Assembly: GCF_001625575.1 (NCBI RefSeq)
Contig: NZ_AUXV01000056.1
Location: 434,001-498,000 of the forward strand
Direction of reading: 5' to 3'
Length of the DNA stretch: 64,000 nucleotides
From: Pseudoalteromonas luteoviolacea S2607
GTDB taxonomy: Bacteria; Pseudomonadota; Gammaproteobacteria; Enterobacterales; Alteromonadaceae
Shown piece after piece: positions 19,020-27,744 of the stretch. Under the pieces are notes generated by a model. That model ran no database searches and was not told the origin of the DNA. It worked only from the letters and a program-made list of their open reading frames with translations. The position numbers were made by a program, and so were the translations under genes. Every line of letters starts with the position of its first letter. The stretch's first letter is position 1.

Positions 19020-19793
19020 TTACAAATCGTTTGCTACGAATAGAGCACTGCAATCGCCTTTTAAATTAATATTTTTCATTGTTTTTTCTAATTGATTTGA
19101 GATAGACACATAAGCAAAATTTCCCATACTAATACGTCTGACACCAAGTTTTGACAACGTATCAAAAGCAGGTAAATCAGGCATCGCCATTACGTTGATA
19201 GGTAACGATGTTGCTGTCACAACTGCCTCAATATCTGACTCGGCTATCACACAAGGAAAAAATAACCCATCAGCTCCTGCCCTCTGGTAGCTCTCAGCCC
19301 GTTTGGTCGCTTCTGCAGTCGCATTGTCCAAACCCAACAAAAAAGCGTCGCAGCGAACATTAACAAAAACCTGAGTATCGCTGGCTCTTAGATGCCCCAT
19401 AACTTCCGATAAAAACGCAGCAAAAGTATCTTTATCCATAAGTATTCTTGTTTGGGCCACCCTACTATCTTCTAGATTCACACCCACCACACCTAAATCA
19501 ACCAGCTGTCTTATGTTTGCAGCAACCTCTTTGGGATCTCGACTATATCCAGATTCAATATCCACACTCAGTGGCAACGAGCTTGAAGCTGAAATTCTTT
19601 TTACCATAAACAAGAGCTCTTCAAATGGCATGTGTTCACCATCTTCATAACCTAATACTGCGGCGACCGCCGCGCTTGATGTCCCTATAGCTTGATACCC
19701 TGCCCTTTCAGCACGCTTGGCACTTTCAGCATCCCAAACATTTGCAAGAAGTAATGGTTGTGATTGTTGGTGAAGCATTTCAAATTTATTCAT
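19020..19793 (-). CDS. Isocitrate lyase/PEP mutase-family protein
   Basis: A (beta/alpha)8 enzyme of the ICL/PEP mutase superfamily, whose members cleave or rearrange C-C or C-P bonds of 2-oxo/2-hydroxy acids. It has NVWDAESAKRAERAGYQAIGTSSAA at the N-terminus, SVDIESGY (the metal-binding region), GVNLEDS and VNVRCDAF, then GADGLFFP and a late INVMAMPDLP. Start ATG 19793 (GGAA seven bases upstream) gives about 257 residues; ATG 19805 is an alternative. The lyase-type catalytic KKCGH motif of isocitrate lyase is absent, so the exact reaction is unknown. It is divergent from a LysR regulator that probably controls it. Confidence 0.82.
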   Translation of the reverse strand: MNKFEMLHQQSQPLLLANVWDAESAKRAERAGYQAIGTSSAAVAAVLGYEDGEHMPFEELLFMVKRISASSSLPLSVDIESGYSRDPKEVAANIRQLVDLGVVGVNLEDSRVAQTRILMDKDTFAAFLSEVMGHLRASDTQVFVNVRCDAFLLGLDNATAEATKRAESYQRAGADGLFFPCVIAESDIEAVVTATSLPINVMAMPDLPAFDTLSKLGVRRISMGNFAYVSISNQLEKTMKNINLKGDCSALFVANDL

Positions 19794-19885
19794 GATGTTT
19801 TCCATGTAAACTATTTTATTGTCTGCGATAGCACTATTTTCTTCATATTCATTTACAAACACCAACAATCAAAATCGACTTTTAA

Positions 19886-19902
19886 TATAAGCAGAGCTTA
19901 TA
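19886..19902. promoter_or_regulatory. Candidate LysR operator
   Basis: A perfect inverted repeat, TATAAGC-AGA-GCTTATA, in the 142-base divergent spacer between the ICL-family gene and the LysR gene. It contains the T-N11-A pattern typical of LysR-type sites. Confidence 0.5.
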
Positions 19903-19935
19903 ATTATGAACATCAAGGACAAAAATTAAGATATT

Positions 19936-20835
19936 GTGTTTAAAAATTTAAATCTGCTTGTCACTTTCGAGTGTGCAGCTCGACATCATAGCTACAGCCT
20001 CGCGGCGCAAGAGCTCTGTATTTCTCAAGCTGCTGTTAGCCAGCAAATGCGCCAGCTAGAAGGCTTACTCAGCACCCGCTTGTTTATTCGCAAAGGTAAA
20101 CAGATGCACCTAAGCCAATCCGGACGCGTGCTATTTGAACATGCACAACAAGGTCTCTCAATTTTAAATCAAGGTGTTAATCAATTGCGCGAAGAGAGTA
20201 TTGAAGGTGAGCTTACCATTACTTCGACTCAAGCGTTTATCGCACTGTGGCTCATGCCAAGACTGCAATCGTTTACCGAGCAATATCCAAACATTCAGAT
20301 AAATGTGTCTTCTTCGGCGAGTTTTGTAGATTTGAAACAATACCACCTTGATTTGGCAATACGGTTTGGCGCCAATGTAGAACAACATACTCCAAACAAC
20401 CTAAACTGTGACTATTTTGGTGAGTCAAATGTTTATCCAATTTGCTCTTCTTTGCTTGCTCAGCAGTTGGCTTTACACAAACCTGAGGCTTTGTTTAAGC
20501 AAAAATTGGTGACGTTAGAAAGCCCAGGCCCTTACGATTGGCCAAGTTGGTTTAATAATGCTGGCGTTTCAGGAGTTGAAAACTACAAGCAGTGGACCAA
20601 AGTCAACTCGACGGATATAGCACTAAGCGCCGTTTCTAGTGGCCATGGCGTAACATTGGCTGTACCCTATTTATGCCAACGGCAACTCGATTCAGGAGAG
20701 CTGTCCATTCCCTTTAACATACCTCACCCAAATACGGTAAAAAGATACTTTGTATACGACCCGACTTCACCTCGGGTAGCTAGATTAAAAGTATTTACGC
20801 AATGGTTAAAAGCAGAGATGGCTCAAACAACTTAA
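19936..20835 (+). CDS. LysR-family transcriptional regulator (GcvA-like)
   Basis: A 299-residue LysR-type regulator. The N-terminal winged helix-turn-helix is clear (SLAAQELCISQAAVSQQMRQLEGLLSTRLFIRKGK, about residues 22-56), followed by a periplasmic-binding-like effector domain. The sequence resembles the GcvA/AmpR branch. The start appears to be GTG 19936. It is divergent from the ICL/PEP-mutase-family gene with a palindrome between them, so regulation of that gene and of itself is likely. The effector is unknown. Confidence 0.9.
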   Translation: MFKNLNLLVTFECAARHHSYSLAAQELCISQAAVSQQMRQLEGLLSTRLFIRKGKQMHLSQSGRVLFEHAQQGLSILNQGVNQLREESIEGELTITSTQAFIALWLMPRLQSFTEQYPNIQINVSSSASFVDLKQYHLDLAIRFGANVEQHTPNNLNCDYFGESNVYPICSSLLAQQLALHKPEALFKQKLVTLESPGPYDWPSWFNNAGVSGVENYKQWTKVNSTDIALSAVSSGHGVTLAVPYLCQRQLDSGELSIPFNIPHPNTVKRYFVYDPTSPRVARLKVFTQWLKAEMAQTT

Positions 20836-21026
20836 CCCTTGGTTAAACGCTAATAAAGCCTCTCTCTTCAAAGAGCTCCTCAAAATAGCACGCTCTACAT
20901 GTAATAATCAGCTCTATTTCGTAACTCATAACTTAGGATGATATTTACGTGCAATGATTGACATGCTAACCCTGATTGCAATAATGCCGGTTTTGTCAAC
21001 AATAAACGCACGGGGTTTTATCATCA

Positions 21027-22337
21027 ATGTTTACCTTTGGAAAAGAAAGAAGAGCTTTGCAACTTGCTATTGAGCAAGAGCGCAATCATAAACAATTGTT
21101 AGAGCAAACGCTTGCTTCAGTGGGACGTTCCACAGCGATCATTGAATTCACTCCTGATGGTAAAATTATTACTGCAAACCAAAATTTTTTGGATGCAATG
21201 GAGTATTCACTCCCGGAATTAGTTGGCAAGCACCATCGTATTTTTTGCGATACGAAATATACCAGCACCCCTGAATACACAGCACTATGGCGTACTTTGA
21301 ATAATGGCGAGTTTTTTTCAGGTACGATTGAACGCTTCACTAAGTCAGGGAGGCAACTGTGGCTGGAAGCAAGCTATAACCCTGTTTTGGACACCTCAGG
21401 AAACCTGCTCAAAATTGTAAAATTTGCAGCCGATGTTACTGAGCGAGAGCTCACTGCAGTGTCTCAACAAAACGTCATTGATGCGTTATATCGCTCCATG
21501 GCCGTCATTGAGTTTGATGTATCTGGTAATGTTTTAACAGCCAATGAGAACTTTCTTGCTGCAACAGGGTATCAACTAAGTGAAATACAAGGTCAACATC
21601 ACCGAACTTTTTGCCCCAGTCATATTGTGAACTCTCCAGACTATGCAATATTGTGGCGGCAACTGGCTAATGGCCAATATTTTAGTGGCCAAGTAGAACG
21701 TAAAGATAAACACGGTCACGAGCTTTGGTTAGAAGCCAGTTATAACCCCGTCATTGACAAAAATGGCCAAGTCATAAAAGTCACAAAGTTTGCGTCGGAT
21801 ATTACAGAGCGAATTATTGCAACTCGCCAAACTCAAGAAAATGTCGGTCATGCATCTGAGCTTGCAGATACGGCCGCACAAAATGGTACTGAATCCGTAA
21901 AAACCGTTATCAAACTCATGCAAGACTTACGCACAGATATGAGTGTCGCGGTTACTAATATTGACGCACTCAATAAGCAATCAGACCAAATAAACAACAT
22001 CGTCTCAACAATCAGCGCGATTGCCGAGCAAACAAATTTGCTCGCCTTAAATGCTGCTATTGAAGCTGCTCGAGCTGGTGAACAAGGACGGGGCTTTGCT
22101 GTCGTCGCAGATGAAGTTCGACAACTGGCAGCTCGAACCAGCTCTTCGACCACTGAAATTGCTGATGTTGTTAAAGAAAATGTCGCTTTATCCACGGAAG
22201 CAACCGCCTCAATGGGCAAGAGTGCTCAACAGGTAGAGTCTGGTGTATTATTGATAGAAGAGCTCAATAGCACAATTATCGACATCAACCGCCAAGTCGA
22301 AAGTATCGTCGGTGCCGTATCACAACTGAGCCAATAG
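21027..22337 (+). CDS. Soluble two-PAS methyl-accepting chemotaxis protein, BdlA-like
   Basis: A 436-residue chemoreceptor without membrane segments. After a short coiled coil it has two similar PAS domains (about residues 36-140 and 158-262), both with the HH(R/T)..C segment and a WLEASYNPV(L/I)D motif, then the conserved MCP signalling tip IAEQTNLLALNAAIEAARAG and AVVADEVRQLAARTS. The C-terminal signalling helix is short and lacks a CheR/CheB pentapeptide. Length and order match BdlA of Pseudomonas aeruginosa, a biofilm-dispersal sensor, and Aer-like redox sensors. PAS cofactor (haem or FAD) cannot be read here. It is monocistronic, ending at a hairpin pair. Confidence 0.88.
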   Translation: MFTFGKERRALQLAIEQERNHKQLLEQTLASVGRSTAIIEFTPDGKIITANQNFLDAMEYSLPELVGKHHRIFCDTKYTSTPEYTALWRTLNNGEFFSGTIERFTKSGRQLWLEASYNPVLDTSGNLLKIVKFAADVTERELTAVSQQNVIDALYRSMAVIEFDVSGNVLTANENFLAATGYQLSEIQGQHHRTFCPSHIVNSPDYAILWRQLANGQYFSGQVERKDKHGHELWLEASYNPVIDKNGQVIKVTKFASDITERIIATRQTQENVGHASELADTAAQNGTESVKTVIKLMQDLRTDMSVAVTNIDALNKQSDQINNIVSTISAIAEQTNLLALNAAIEAARAGEQGRGFAVVADEVRQLAARTSSSTTEIADVVKENVALSTEATASMGKSAQQVESGVLLIEELNSTIIDINRQVESIVGAVSQLSQ

Positions 22338-22342
22338 AAAAG

Positions 22343-22398
22343 TAGGTCAACCTCTAGTTTGACCTGCTTCATAAAAAAACCACCGGCAACGGTGGTTT
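22343..22398. terminator. Two hairpins between the MCP gene and the end of bmp7
   Basis: The first hairpin (22343-22368) pairs TAGGTCAA with TTTGACCT around a short loop. The second (22376-22398) is AAACCACCG/CGGTGGTTT with a GCAA loop and T-tracts on both strands; it is a strong bidirectional terminator. It closes the MCP transcript and the seven-gene bmp operon. Confidence 0.88.
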
Positions 22399-22432
22399 TA
22401 ACGTACATAGTCATAATACGAATTAAAGAGAA

Positions 22433-23908
22433 TTAGAAGCGTGGCTTGGCTTTAATCTCGACTTCTTCTGGCACCAAAAATACGCCAGAAATTGCTTTTA
22501 AGTTCGCCTTTTTACCTTCTGGAATTGAGAACTCAAATTTGTGCGCCAATTGTGCAAATAAAGTATGGATGATGTATTTGCCAAAATGCTCACCTAAACA
22601 ACGACGTTGTCCAAGCCCAAATGGAAATGCCTTGCCTTGCTGCTTCTTGCTTAACTCTCCATTATCATCCAAGAAACGCTCTGGAATAAATTCATCCGGC
22701 TGCTCCCATAGGGTTTCGTCACGCGTGATACTGTAGTTATTGATTACTAGTGGCGTGCCGGCGGGTAGAAAATAACCATCTAGCAAAGTATCTTTACTAG
22801 TTGCATAATTAGCAGCAGGCATGGATGTAATTGAACAGTGACGCAATACCTCGGCGATAAATGCCTGTGTATATGGCAAGTCTGCTTTGTGTTTATTCAA
22901 TGGGACTTCATCACGTCCTACAACTTCATCTAATTCTTTTTGCACGCGCGCTTGGTATTCAGGGAAAGCAGCTAGGTATAGCAGCGCCCAACGCATTGCA
23001 AATGCGCCAACACCGCCCCCAGCACCTGCAACCTGAGTTAAAGAGCCAACTACAATCTCTTTTTCGCCAATATTTAATGCCGCTTTTGTCGCGTCATCTA
23101 CGCTGTCATTAGCTTCAAATAAGTAATCACATAAATCGCGATATTCACCTGGCACATAATCTTCTTTGCGACGACCCACATTAAAAGACACATACTGATC
23201 CAACCCATTTAAATTTGAGCTGAACTTTTCAATCGCATCGCCATACTGAGCGTAATACTTTTCCTGCAAGTTTTCAGGCATTAATTCATGACGCGTACTG
23301 TTAATAAACCCATTTGGAAGCCAACTTAAGCTCTTTTCATCAAAGATACTCACCTCAAATTCACCAAATCGGTCGTCAAACATTACTTTGTGTAAAAAGC
23401 TCGCTAACTTTAAAGAAACTTCTCTATTTGGATCAAACGAAATATCGCCCTGTTCTTTCCAAACGGCAGCAATGTCGTTAATCTCTGTCGTCATCCACTC
23501 TTCTATTTGATCCCAACGGGTAGCAAAGTACTCGCGCATCGCATGTGCAAACACTTTGCGGTGTACTTGCCATTGATCGCCCGCTTCCAACTCTAGGAAG
23601 TGCTTTTGTGGCGCAATTTGTAAAATTTCATAATCTGCACGCACGTTAAATACATCATTTTGCGCTACCAGCGCTTCTCTGATGTATTGATATCCGTTAA
23701 GCGCCACAATTGGGCCTTTTGCGGTCTCTACTGAGTAGATATCGCCATATTTCTTTGACAATTCTTCTATTATGAGGTGGTAATCTTCGCCCCAGAAAAA
23801 GCGCTGACCATCCTCACTGTTAAATGAAATATGAGGAATCGTTGGAGTCAACTTGTCTATGTCTAACTTGCTCTGTGGCAAAGCTTCTGCTGTATCGGTA
23901 TTTTTCAT
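22433..23908 (-). CDS. bmp7: Cytochrome P450 Bmp7 (bromophenol/bromopyrrole coupling)
   Basis: Bmp7 couples bromophenols and bromopyrroles by oxidative radical joining to give polybrominated biphenyl, diphenyl-ether and phenyl-pyrrole products such as pentabromopseudilin. The 491-residue protein has the haem-binding loop FPFGLGQRRCLG (Cys437), the ExxR pair (Glu353, Arg356) and PERF (409-412). The I-helix motif reads AGAGG at 294-298, where most monooxygenase P450s have AGx(D/E)T, so the acid-alcohol pair for oxygen activation is missing. That fits phenol coupling rather than oxygen insertion. It is the last gene of the bmp1-7 operon, three bases after bmp6. Electrons would come from Bmp9/Bmp10. 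Confidence 0.93.
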   Translation of the reverse strand: MKNTDTAEALPQSKLDIDKLTPTIPHISFNSEDGQRFFWGEDYHLIIEELSKKYGDIYSVETAKGPIVALNGYQYIREALVAQNDVFNVRADYEILQIAPQKHFLELEAGDQWQVHRKVFAHAMREYFATRWDQIEEWMTTEINDIAAVWKEQGDISFDPNREVSLKLASFLHKVMFDDRFGEFEVSIFDEKSLSWLPNGFINSTRHELMPENLQEKYYAQYGDAIEKFSSNLNGLDQYVSFNVGRRKEDYVPGEYRDLCDYLFEANDSVDDATKAALNIGEKEIVVGSLTQVAGAGGGVGAFAMRWALLYLAAFPEYQARVQKELDEVVGRDEVPLNKHKADLPYTQAFIAEVLRHCSITSMPAANYATSKDTLLDGYFLPAGTPLVINNYSITRDETLWEQPDEFIPERFLDDNGELSKKQQGKAFPFGLGQRRCLGEHFGKYIIHTLFAQLAHKFEFSIPEGKKANLKAISGVFLVPEEVEIKAKPRF

Positions 23909-23911
23909 TGG

Positions 23912-24520
23912 TCAAATCCCACTGACTAAGGTTGATAATTCTGCTGATGCGAATTGAGAGTCGAACTGCTCTGATTGCATATACCAAGCAAATGGAAACT
24001 TCTCGGTAATACGAAATATTTTTTTGCCTTGTGAATAAACGAGATAAGTGCGGTATAACACAAGATCACTGGGCTCTACGGCGAAGTGATGCGACAGTTC
24101 ACCTGCATATTCAAAGCCCCATGAGAGCAAGGTCTTATAGGTTTCTATTTGAAATTTTTCCCACGCTTTACCTATGGGAATACGCGTTTCTGATAAAGCC
24201 CGAGAAAAGTTCACATTCATATTGCCGTGATACACCAAAGAGTCGGCATATAAATAAGGTAACCCAGTTTTAGCCCCATTGAGCGTGATCACACGCTGTT
24301 GGCAGTGCATGTCTTCTTCATGTGGAAGTACGTTCACATCGGCCTCGAGTAACTTCTCGACCACGATCTGTTCGCCTACAATACTTTCAAGTAACTGCGT
24401 GACCGTACCATCGGTACCCAAGATAATTTTTTGTAGGTAACTGAGCCTGCTTAAGTTATAAGTTTGCGCTTCAAGATTTTCATCTAAGTTGCTCAAACAC
24501 TCATCTGACAATTGGATCAT
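23912..24520 (-). CDS. bmp6: Chorismate lyase Bmp6
   Basis: Bmp6 removes pyruvate from chorismate to give 4-hydroxybenzoate, the phenol precursor of the bromophenol branch. The 202-residue protein resembles the DUF98/UbiC-type chorismate pyruvate-lyases: ILGTDGTVTQLLESIVGE near residues 33-50, RVITLNGAKTGLPYLYADSLV near 75-95, and a later RIPIGKAW. It lies between bmp5 and bmp7 with a 22-base and a 3-base gap, so it is co-transcribed. The assignment rests on family resemblance plus exact locus order. Confidence 0.9.
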   Translation of the reverse strand: MIQLSDECLSNLDENLEAQTYNLSRLSYLQKIILGTDGTVTQLLESIVGEQIVVEKLLEADVNVLPHEEDMHCQQRVITLNGAKTGLPYLYADSLVYHGNMNVNFSRALSETRIPIGKAWEKFQIETYKTLLSWGFEYAGELSHHFAVEPSDLVLYRTYLVYSQGKKIFRITEKFPFAWYMQSEQFDSQFASAELSTLVSGI

Positions 24521-24542
24521 GTCCTTTCCTCGTACTTGTTAT

Positions 24543-26090
24543 TTACTTGCTGATTTCGCGTAACCCATCTAAACGCAGACGGGATAGCAATTTTTGCGCT
24601 GCCAAGGCGACTTCAAAATGAATGATCCGCGGCCAAGAGCTAATGTTTGGGAAACTTAACAAAAACTCACGTGCCGTATGTGTCATGTTATTTGGCCCAT
24701 CAAGACGGTACTGGGCAGCAAACTGTGGGTTGTGAAGTAGCTTGACTCGCAGTAATGGATCTTTAAACAAGCTCGGGATCTGTGGCATACAGCCGACCAG
24801 TTTTGCCATCGAATCCATGTAGTGACAGTAATTCACCAAAGAAGCCACATGCGGTGTGATCTTGTACTCAGTTTGCCAGTGCTTGGTATCGTGCTTCACT
24901 GTGTCATGCATTTCCGACAAAGTAGGTAAGTGAGCCTCACCACATGCCAGCTTAGATAAATAACGACATTGCATTTCTGCGATTACGGGTATTCCGCCCT
25001 GTTGAGGACGAACGAATCCGATGAAAGACAGCGTGTGGCCCATCTCAGGAATAAACATTTGCTTAAAGAGGTCACGCATATTTGCGATACTGACATCCAA
25101 AAATGGGAAGCTCAGCTGATACCCTGTGCAAAATACTACGGCATCGATTTCTTCTCGTGTGCCATCTTTAAATACTACTGAATTCTTTTCGAATCGCTCG
25201 ATACCACCAATGTTTGGCATGACTTTTCCGTCTGCAATTGGTCGGAAAAGGCGTTCGTTTTTAGTAACGGCCTGGTGATGAGACGGGCCCGATTTTTTCA
25301 ACCATTCTCCGCGAATACGTACGTGGTCGTTGCGGCTATTTACATATTTATTGAAAATACCTTTGGTGATCCCACCGTGATATTTATGAGGTAATTTATT
25401 TACGATACGTGAAGTCAACCACGATGTATCTATCGTAAAATATGGGTCTTCTTGAAACGCCATATAACGCGGTGCAACCGCTGGGTAACGACGCAGTGAC
25501 AGAATACACTTACGCGCGACTTCTGATATTTCCGATGTAATGTCAGCAGAGCTTTCGCCAAGTCCCACACACAATACTCGCTTGCCAGTGTATTTGTGCT
25601 TGTCGCGATAGTCGTTGGAGTGCTCTATTTCTCCTTTGAACATATCAAGGCCTGGTAACTCCGGTAGTTTTGGTTTCTGGAAATGTCCAGAACACACCGC
25701 AACCATATCAAATTCTTTGCTTTGCTCTTTGTCACCGTTTTTACATGTGACTATCCACTTGTCACCTTGTTTCTCGACGCGACGAACTTCGTGATCATAG
25801 TGAATATGTTTATCAATATCAAAACGCTGTATATATTCACCCAAGTAGTTTATATATTCTTTCTTTGACCAAAATTTTAATTTTTGATGATTCGGGACAT
25901 AGTCCGAATACGCCATAAAATAATTTGAAATAGTGAGGTGTAAGTCGTCGTAGATTTTCTTATCTGCAAACACCCCTCCGAAGCTCATGGCTTTTTCAAA
26001 GCAAGTAACTTCATGACCGCCATCCGTTAATTGTTTGACGGCGGCAATACCAGATAAACCAGCACCTATGACTGCTATGGTCTTTTTCAT
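24543..26090 (-). CDS. bmp5: Decarboxylative flavin-dependent brominase Bmp5
   Basis: Bmp5 brominates and decarboxylates 4-hydroxybenzoate to 2,4-dibromophenol. It is a single-component enzyme using FAD and NADPH, built on the flavin-monooxygenase fold rather than the usual halogenase fold. Seen here: the FAD loop GAGLSG (9-14), the FMO motif FKGEIEHSNDY, a second dinucleotide loop GLGESSADI and the late FCTGYQLSFPF. The start is ATG 26090, which follows GGAGAG; a longer frame to 26153 has no ribosome site. The product is then 515 residues. It lies 97 bases after bmp4. Confidence 0.93.
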   Translation of the reverse strand: MKKTIAVIGAGLSGIAAVKQLTDGGHEVTCFEKAMSFGGVFADKKIYDDLHLTISNYFMAYSDYVPNHQKLKFWSKKEYINYLGEYIQRFDIDKHIHYDHEVRRVEKQGDKWIVTCKNGDKEQSKEFDMVAVCSGHFQKPKLPELPGLDMFKGEIEHSNDYRDKHKYTGKRVLCVGLGESSADITSEISEVARKCILSLRRYPAVAPRYMAFQEDPYFTIDTSWLTSRIVNKLPHKYHGGITKGIFNKYVNSRNDHVRIRGEWLKKSGPSHHQAVTKNERLFRPIADGKVMPNIGGIERFEKNSVVFKDGTREEIDAVVFCTGYQLSFPFLDVSIANMRDLFKQMFIPEMGHTLSFIGFVRPQQGGIPVIAEMQCRYLSKLACGEAHLPTLSEMHDTVKHDTKHWQTEYKITPHVASLVNYCHYMDSMAKLVGCMPQIPSLFKDPLLRVKLLHNPQFAAQYRLDGPNNMTHTAREFLLSFPNISSWPRIIHFEVALAAQKLLSRLRLDGLREISK

Positions 26091-26187
26091 AAATCTCTCC
26101 GTGTATAGCAAGGAGCTGCTCGTTATTACCGTCAAGACAGTGTCTAGCAACAACTCCTAGGTTAATGTTTACAATGACGTAAACTGG

Positions 26188-27744
26188 TTACGCACCACCC
26201 TGCACAATGGCAGTCGCTTGTTGTGGGCGCGATTCTGATAAGCTTTGACGCGATAGTTTGCCGTTACGATTACGCGGTAGCGCATCCCAATACACAATTT
26301 GTTCGGGAAGCATGTACTTTGGCAATCGTTTAGCGCAGTGCATTTTTAACGTCAGCAATGACGGGGGTTCAGATTCAGTCGCTATATGTGCTTCGAGCGT
26401 CTTAGCCTCACTTAAAACAACTAAACACTCCTTAATAGCTGGGTGTTGGTATAGTGCACGCTCAACCTCCCCTAGGTGTACGCGATACCCTTTGACTTTG
26501 ACCATATGATCTTGCCTACCAACGTACATAAGTTCGCCAAGCTCATTGATATAGCCAATGTCACCCGTGTTGTAGGCACTTTCAGCTCTGATTTCTCGCC
26601 CCCAGTACCCAGAGAAAACCGTCGGACCAATTACGGTGATGAACCCATGCTCACCCATGTCAACTTGACCGCCTTCTTCATTACAAATGGTGATGTGAGC
26701 ACCACTTGCAGCATAGCCAATCGGTAGTTCTTCAGGCACCACTTCGGGTACCTTGTAGTAACTGCACACGTTGGTTTCAGTTGGGCCATAGAAATTGAAA
26801 AGATCAGAAGTTGGAAACTGAGCGCGTAATGCTTTGAGCGACTTCACATCAAATGCCTCACCGGCAAAAATTATGGTATGAAGTTGCTTACAAGACTCAC
26901 CAAACTGAGGATCAGCATTCATCATCATAGTTAGGGCTGTCGGCACGGAATACCAAATGGTAATGCCACGCTCAGCAATAAAATTCACTAATTTTTGTGG
27001 TACATAACTATCCAATTCAGAAACCAGATGTACACTCGCTCCCGTTGCCAACGCCACATAAATATCCAAAACAGACAAGTCAAAGTGCCATGGTGCATGA
27101 TTAGAAAAGCGATCCTGCGAAGTCGGCTTTATCTTTTCAATAACCCACTTTACAAATGCAAGTGCGTTGGTATGACTTATTCGAACACCCTTTGGTACCC
27201 CAGTTGAACCTGAGGTATAAAGCATGTATGCGAGATTATCTTCACTCACAGCGGTATTCATTCTCAATCTAGATGGCTGACATCGTTTGATATCTTGCCA
27301 ACTGCTTGCTTGATTAGTCTCAAGTGCCTTTGCTGCTGGTGCAGTAAACTCGCCTTCACTGTCCAATATGACAAAATGACAACCCTCAGCACGTTGCTCG
27401 CGATATTGGGAAAACTTAGCCTGCGTTGTAAACATCACCTTCATCGCACAATCATTGCGGATAATATCGACTCGAACCATCGGGTTCATCGGGTCAATCG
27501 GTACGTATACTGCGCCAAGCTTGGTCACCGCTAACATAGCTGCCAGTGCACGACATGACTTATCAGCCCAAATGCCTACGCGCTCCCCCGCCTTTACTCC
27601 TTTGCTTTGTAAAAGCACAGCAATTTGCGTTACTGACAGCGATAGCTCGCCATAACTGTAAGACTCAAAACTGTCAGTCACGGCTAGCGCATGGTCGCCA
27701 ACTTTAGAAAGCCCGGTAGTTAGTACGTCACTAAGTATCTTCAT
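26188..27744 (-). CDS. bmp4: L-prolyl-AMP ligase Bmp4
   Basis: Bmp4 activates L-proline with ATP and loads it on the carrier domain of Bmp1. The 518-residue protein is a stand-alone adenylation enzyme: P-loop YTSGSTGVPKG near residues 176-186, FYGPTETNV (A5), YNTGDIG and YVGRQDHMVKVKGYRV (A7-A8), and the catalytic-lysine motif NRNGKLSR near the C-terminus. Its start overlaps the bmp3 stop by four bases (ATGA), showing translational coupling. Proline specificity is inferred from the cluster, not from a decoded pocket. Confidence 0.92.
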   Translation of the reverse strand: MKILSDVLTTGLSKVGDHALAVTDSFESYSYGELSLSVTQIAVLLQSKGVKAGERVGIWADKSCRALAAMLAVTKLGAVYVPIDPMNPMVRVDIIRNDCAMKVMFTTQAKFSQYREQRAEGCHFVILDSEGEFTAPAAKALETNQASSWQDIKRCQPSRLRMNTAVSEDNLAYMLYTSGSTGVPKGVRISHTNALAFVKWVIEKIKPTSQDRFSNHAPWHFDLSVLDIYVALATGASVHLVSELDSYVPQKLVNFIAERGITIWYSVPTALTMMMNADPQFGESCKQLHTIIFAGEAFDVKSLKALRAQFPTSDLFNFYGPTETNVCSYYKVPEVVPEELPIGYAASGAHITICNEEGGQVDMGEHGFITVIGPTVFSGYWGREIRAESAYNTGDIGYINELGELMYVGRQDHMVKVKGYRVHLGEVERALYQHPAIKECLVVLSEAKTLEAHIATESEPPSLLTLKMHCAKRLPKYMLPEQIVYWDALPRNRNGKLSRQSLSESRPQQATAIVQGGA

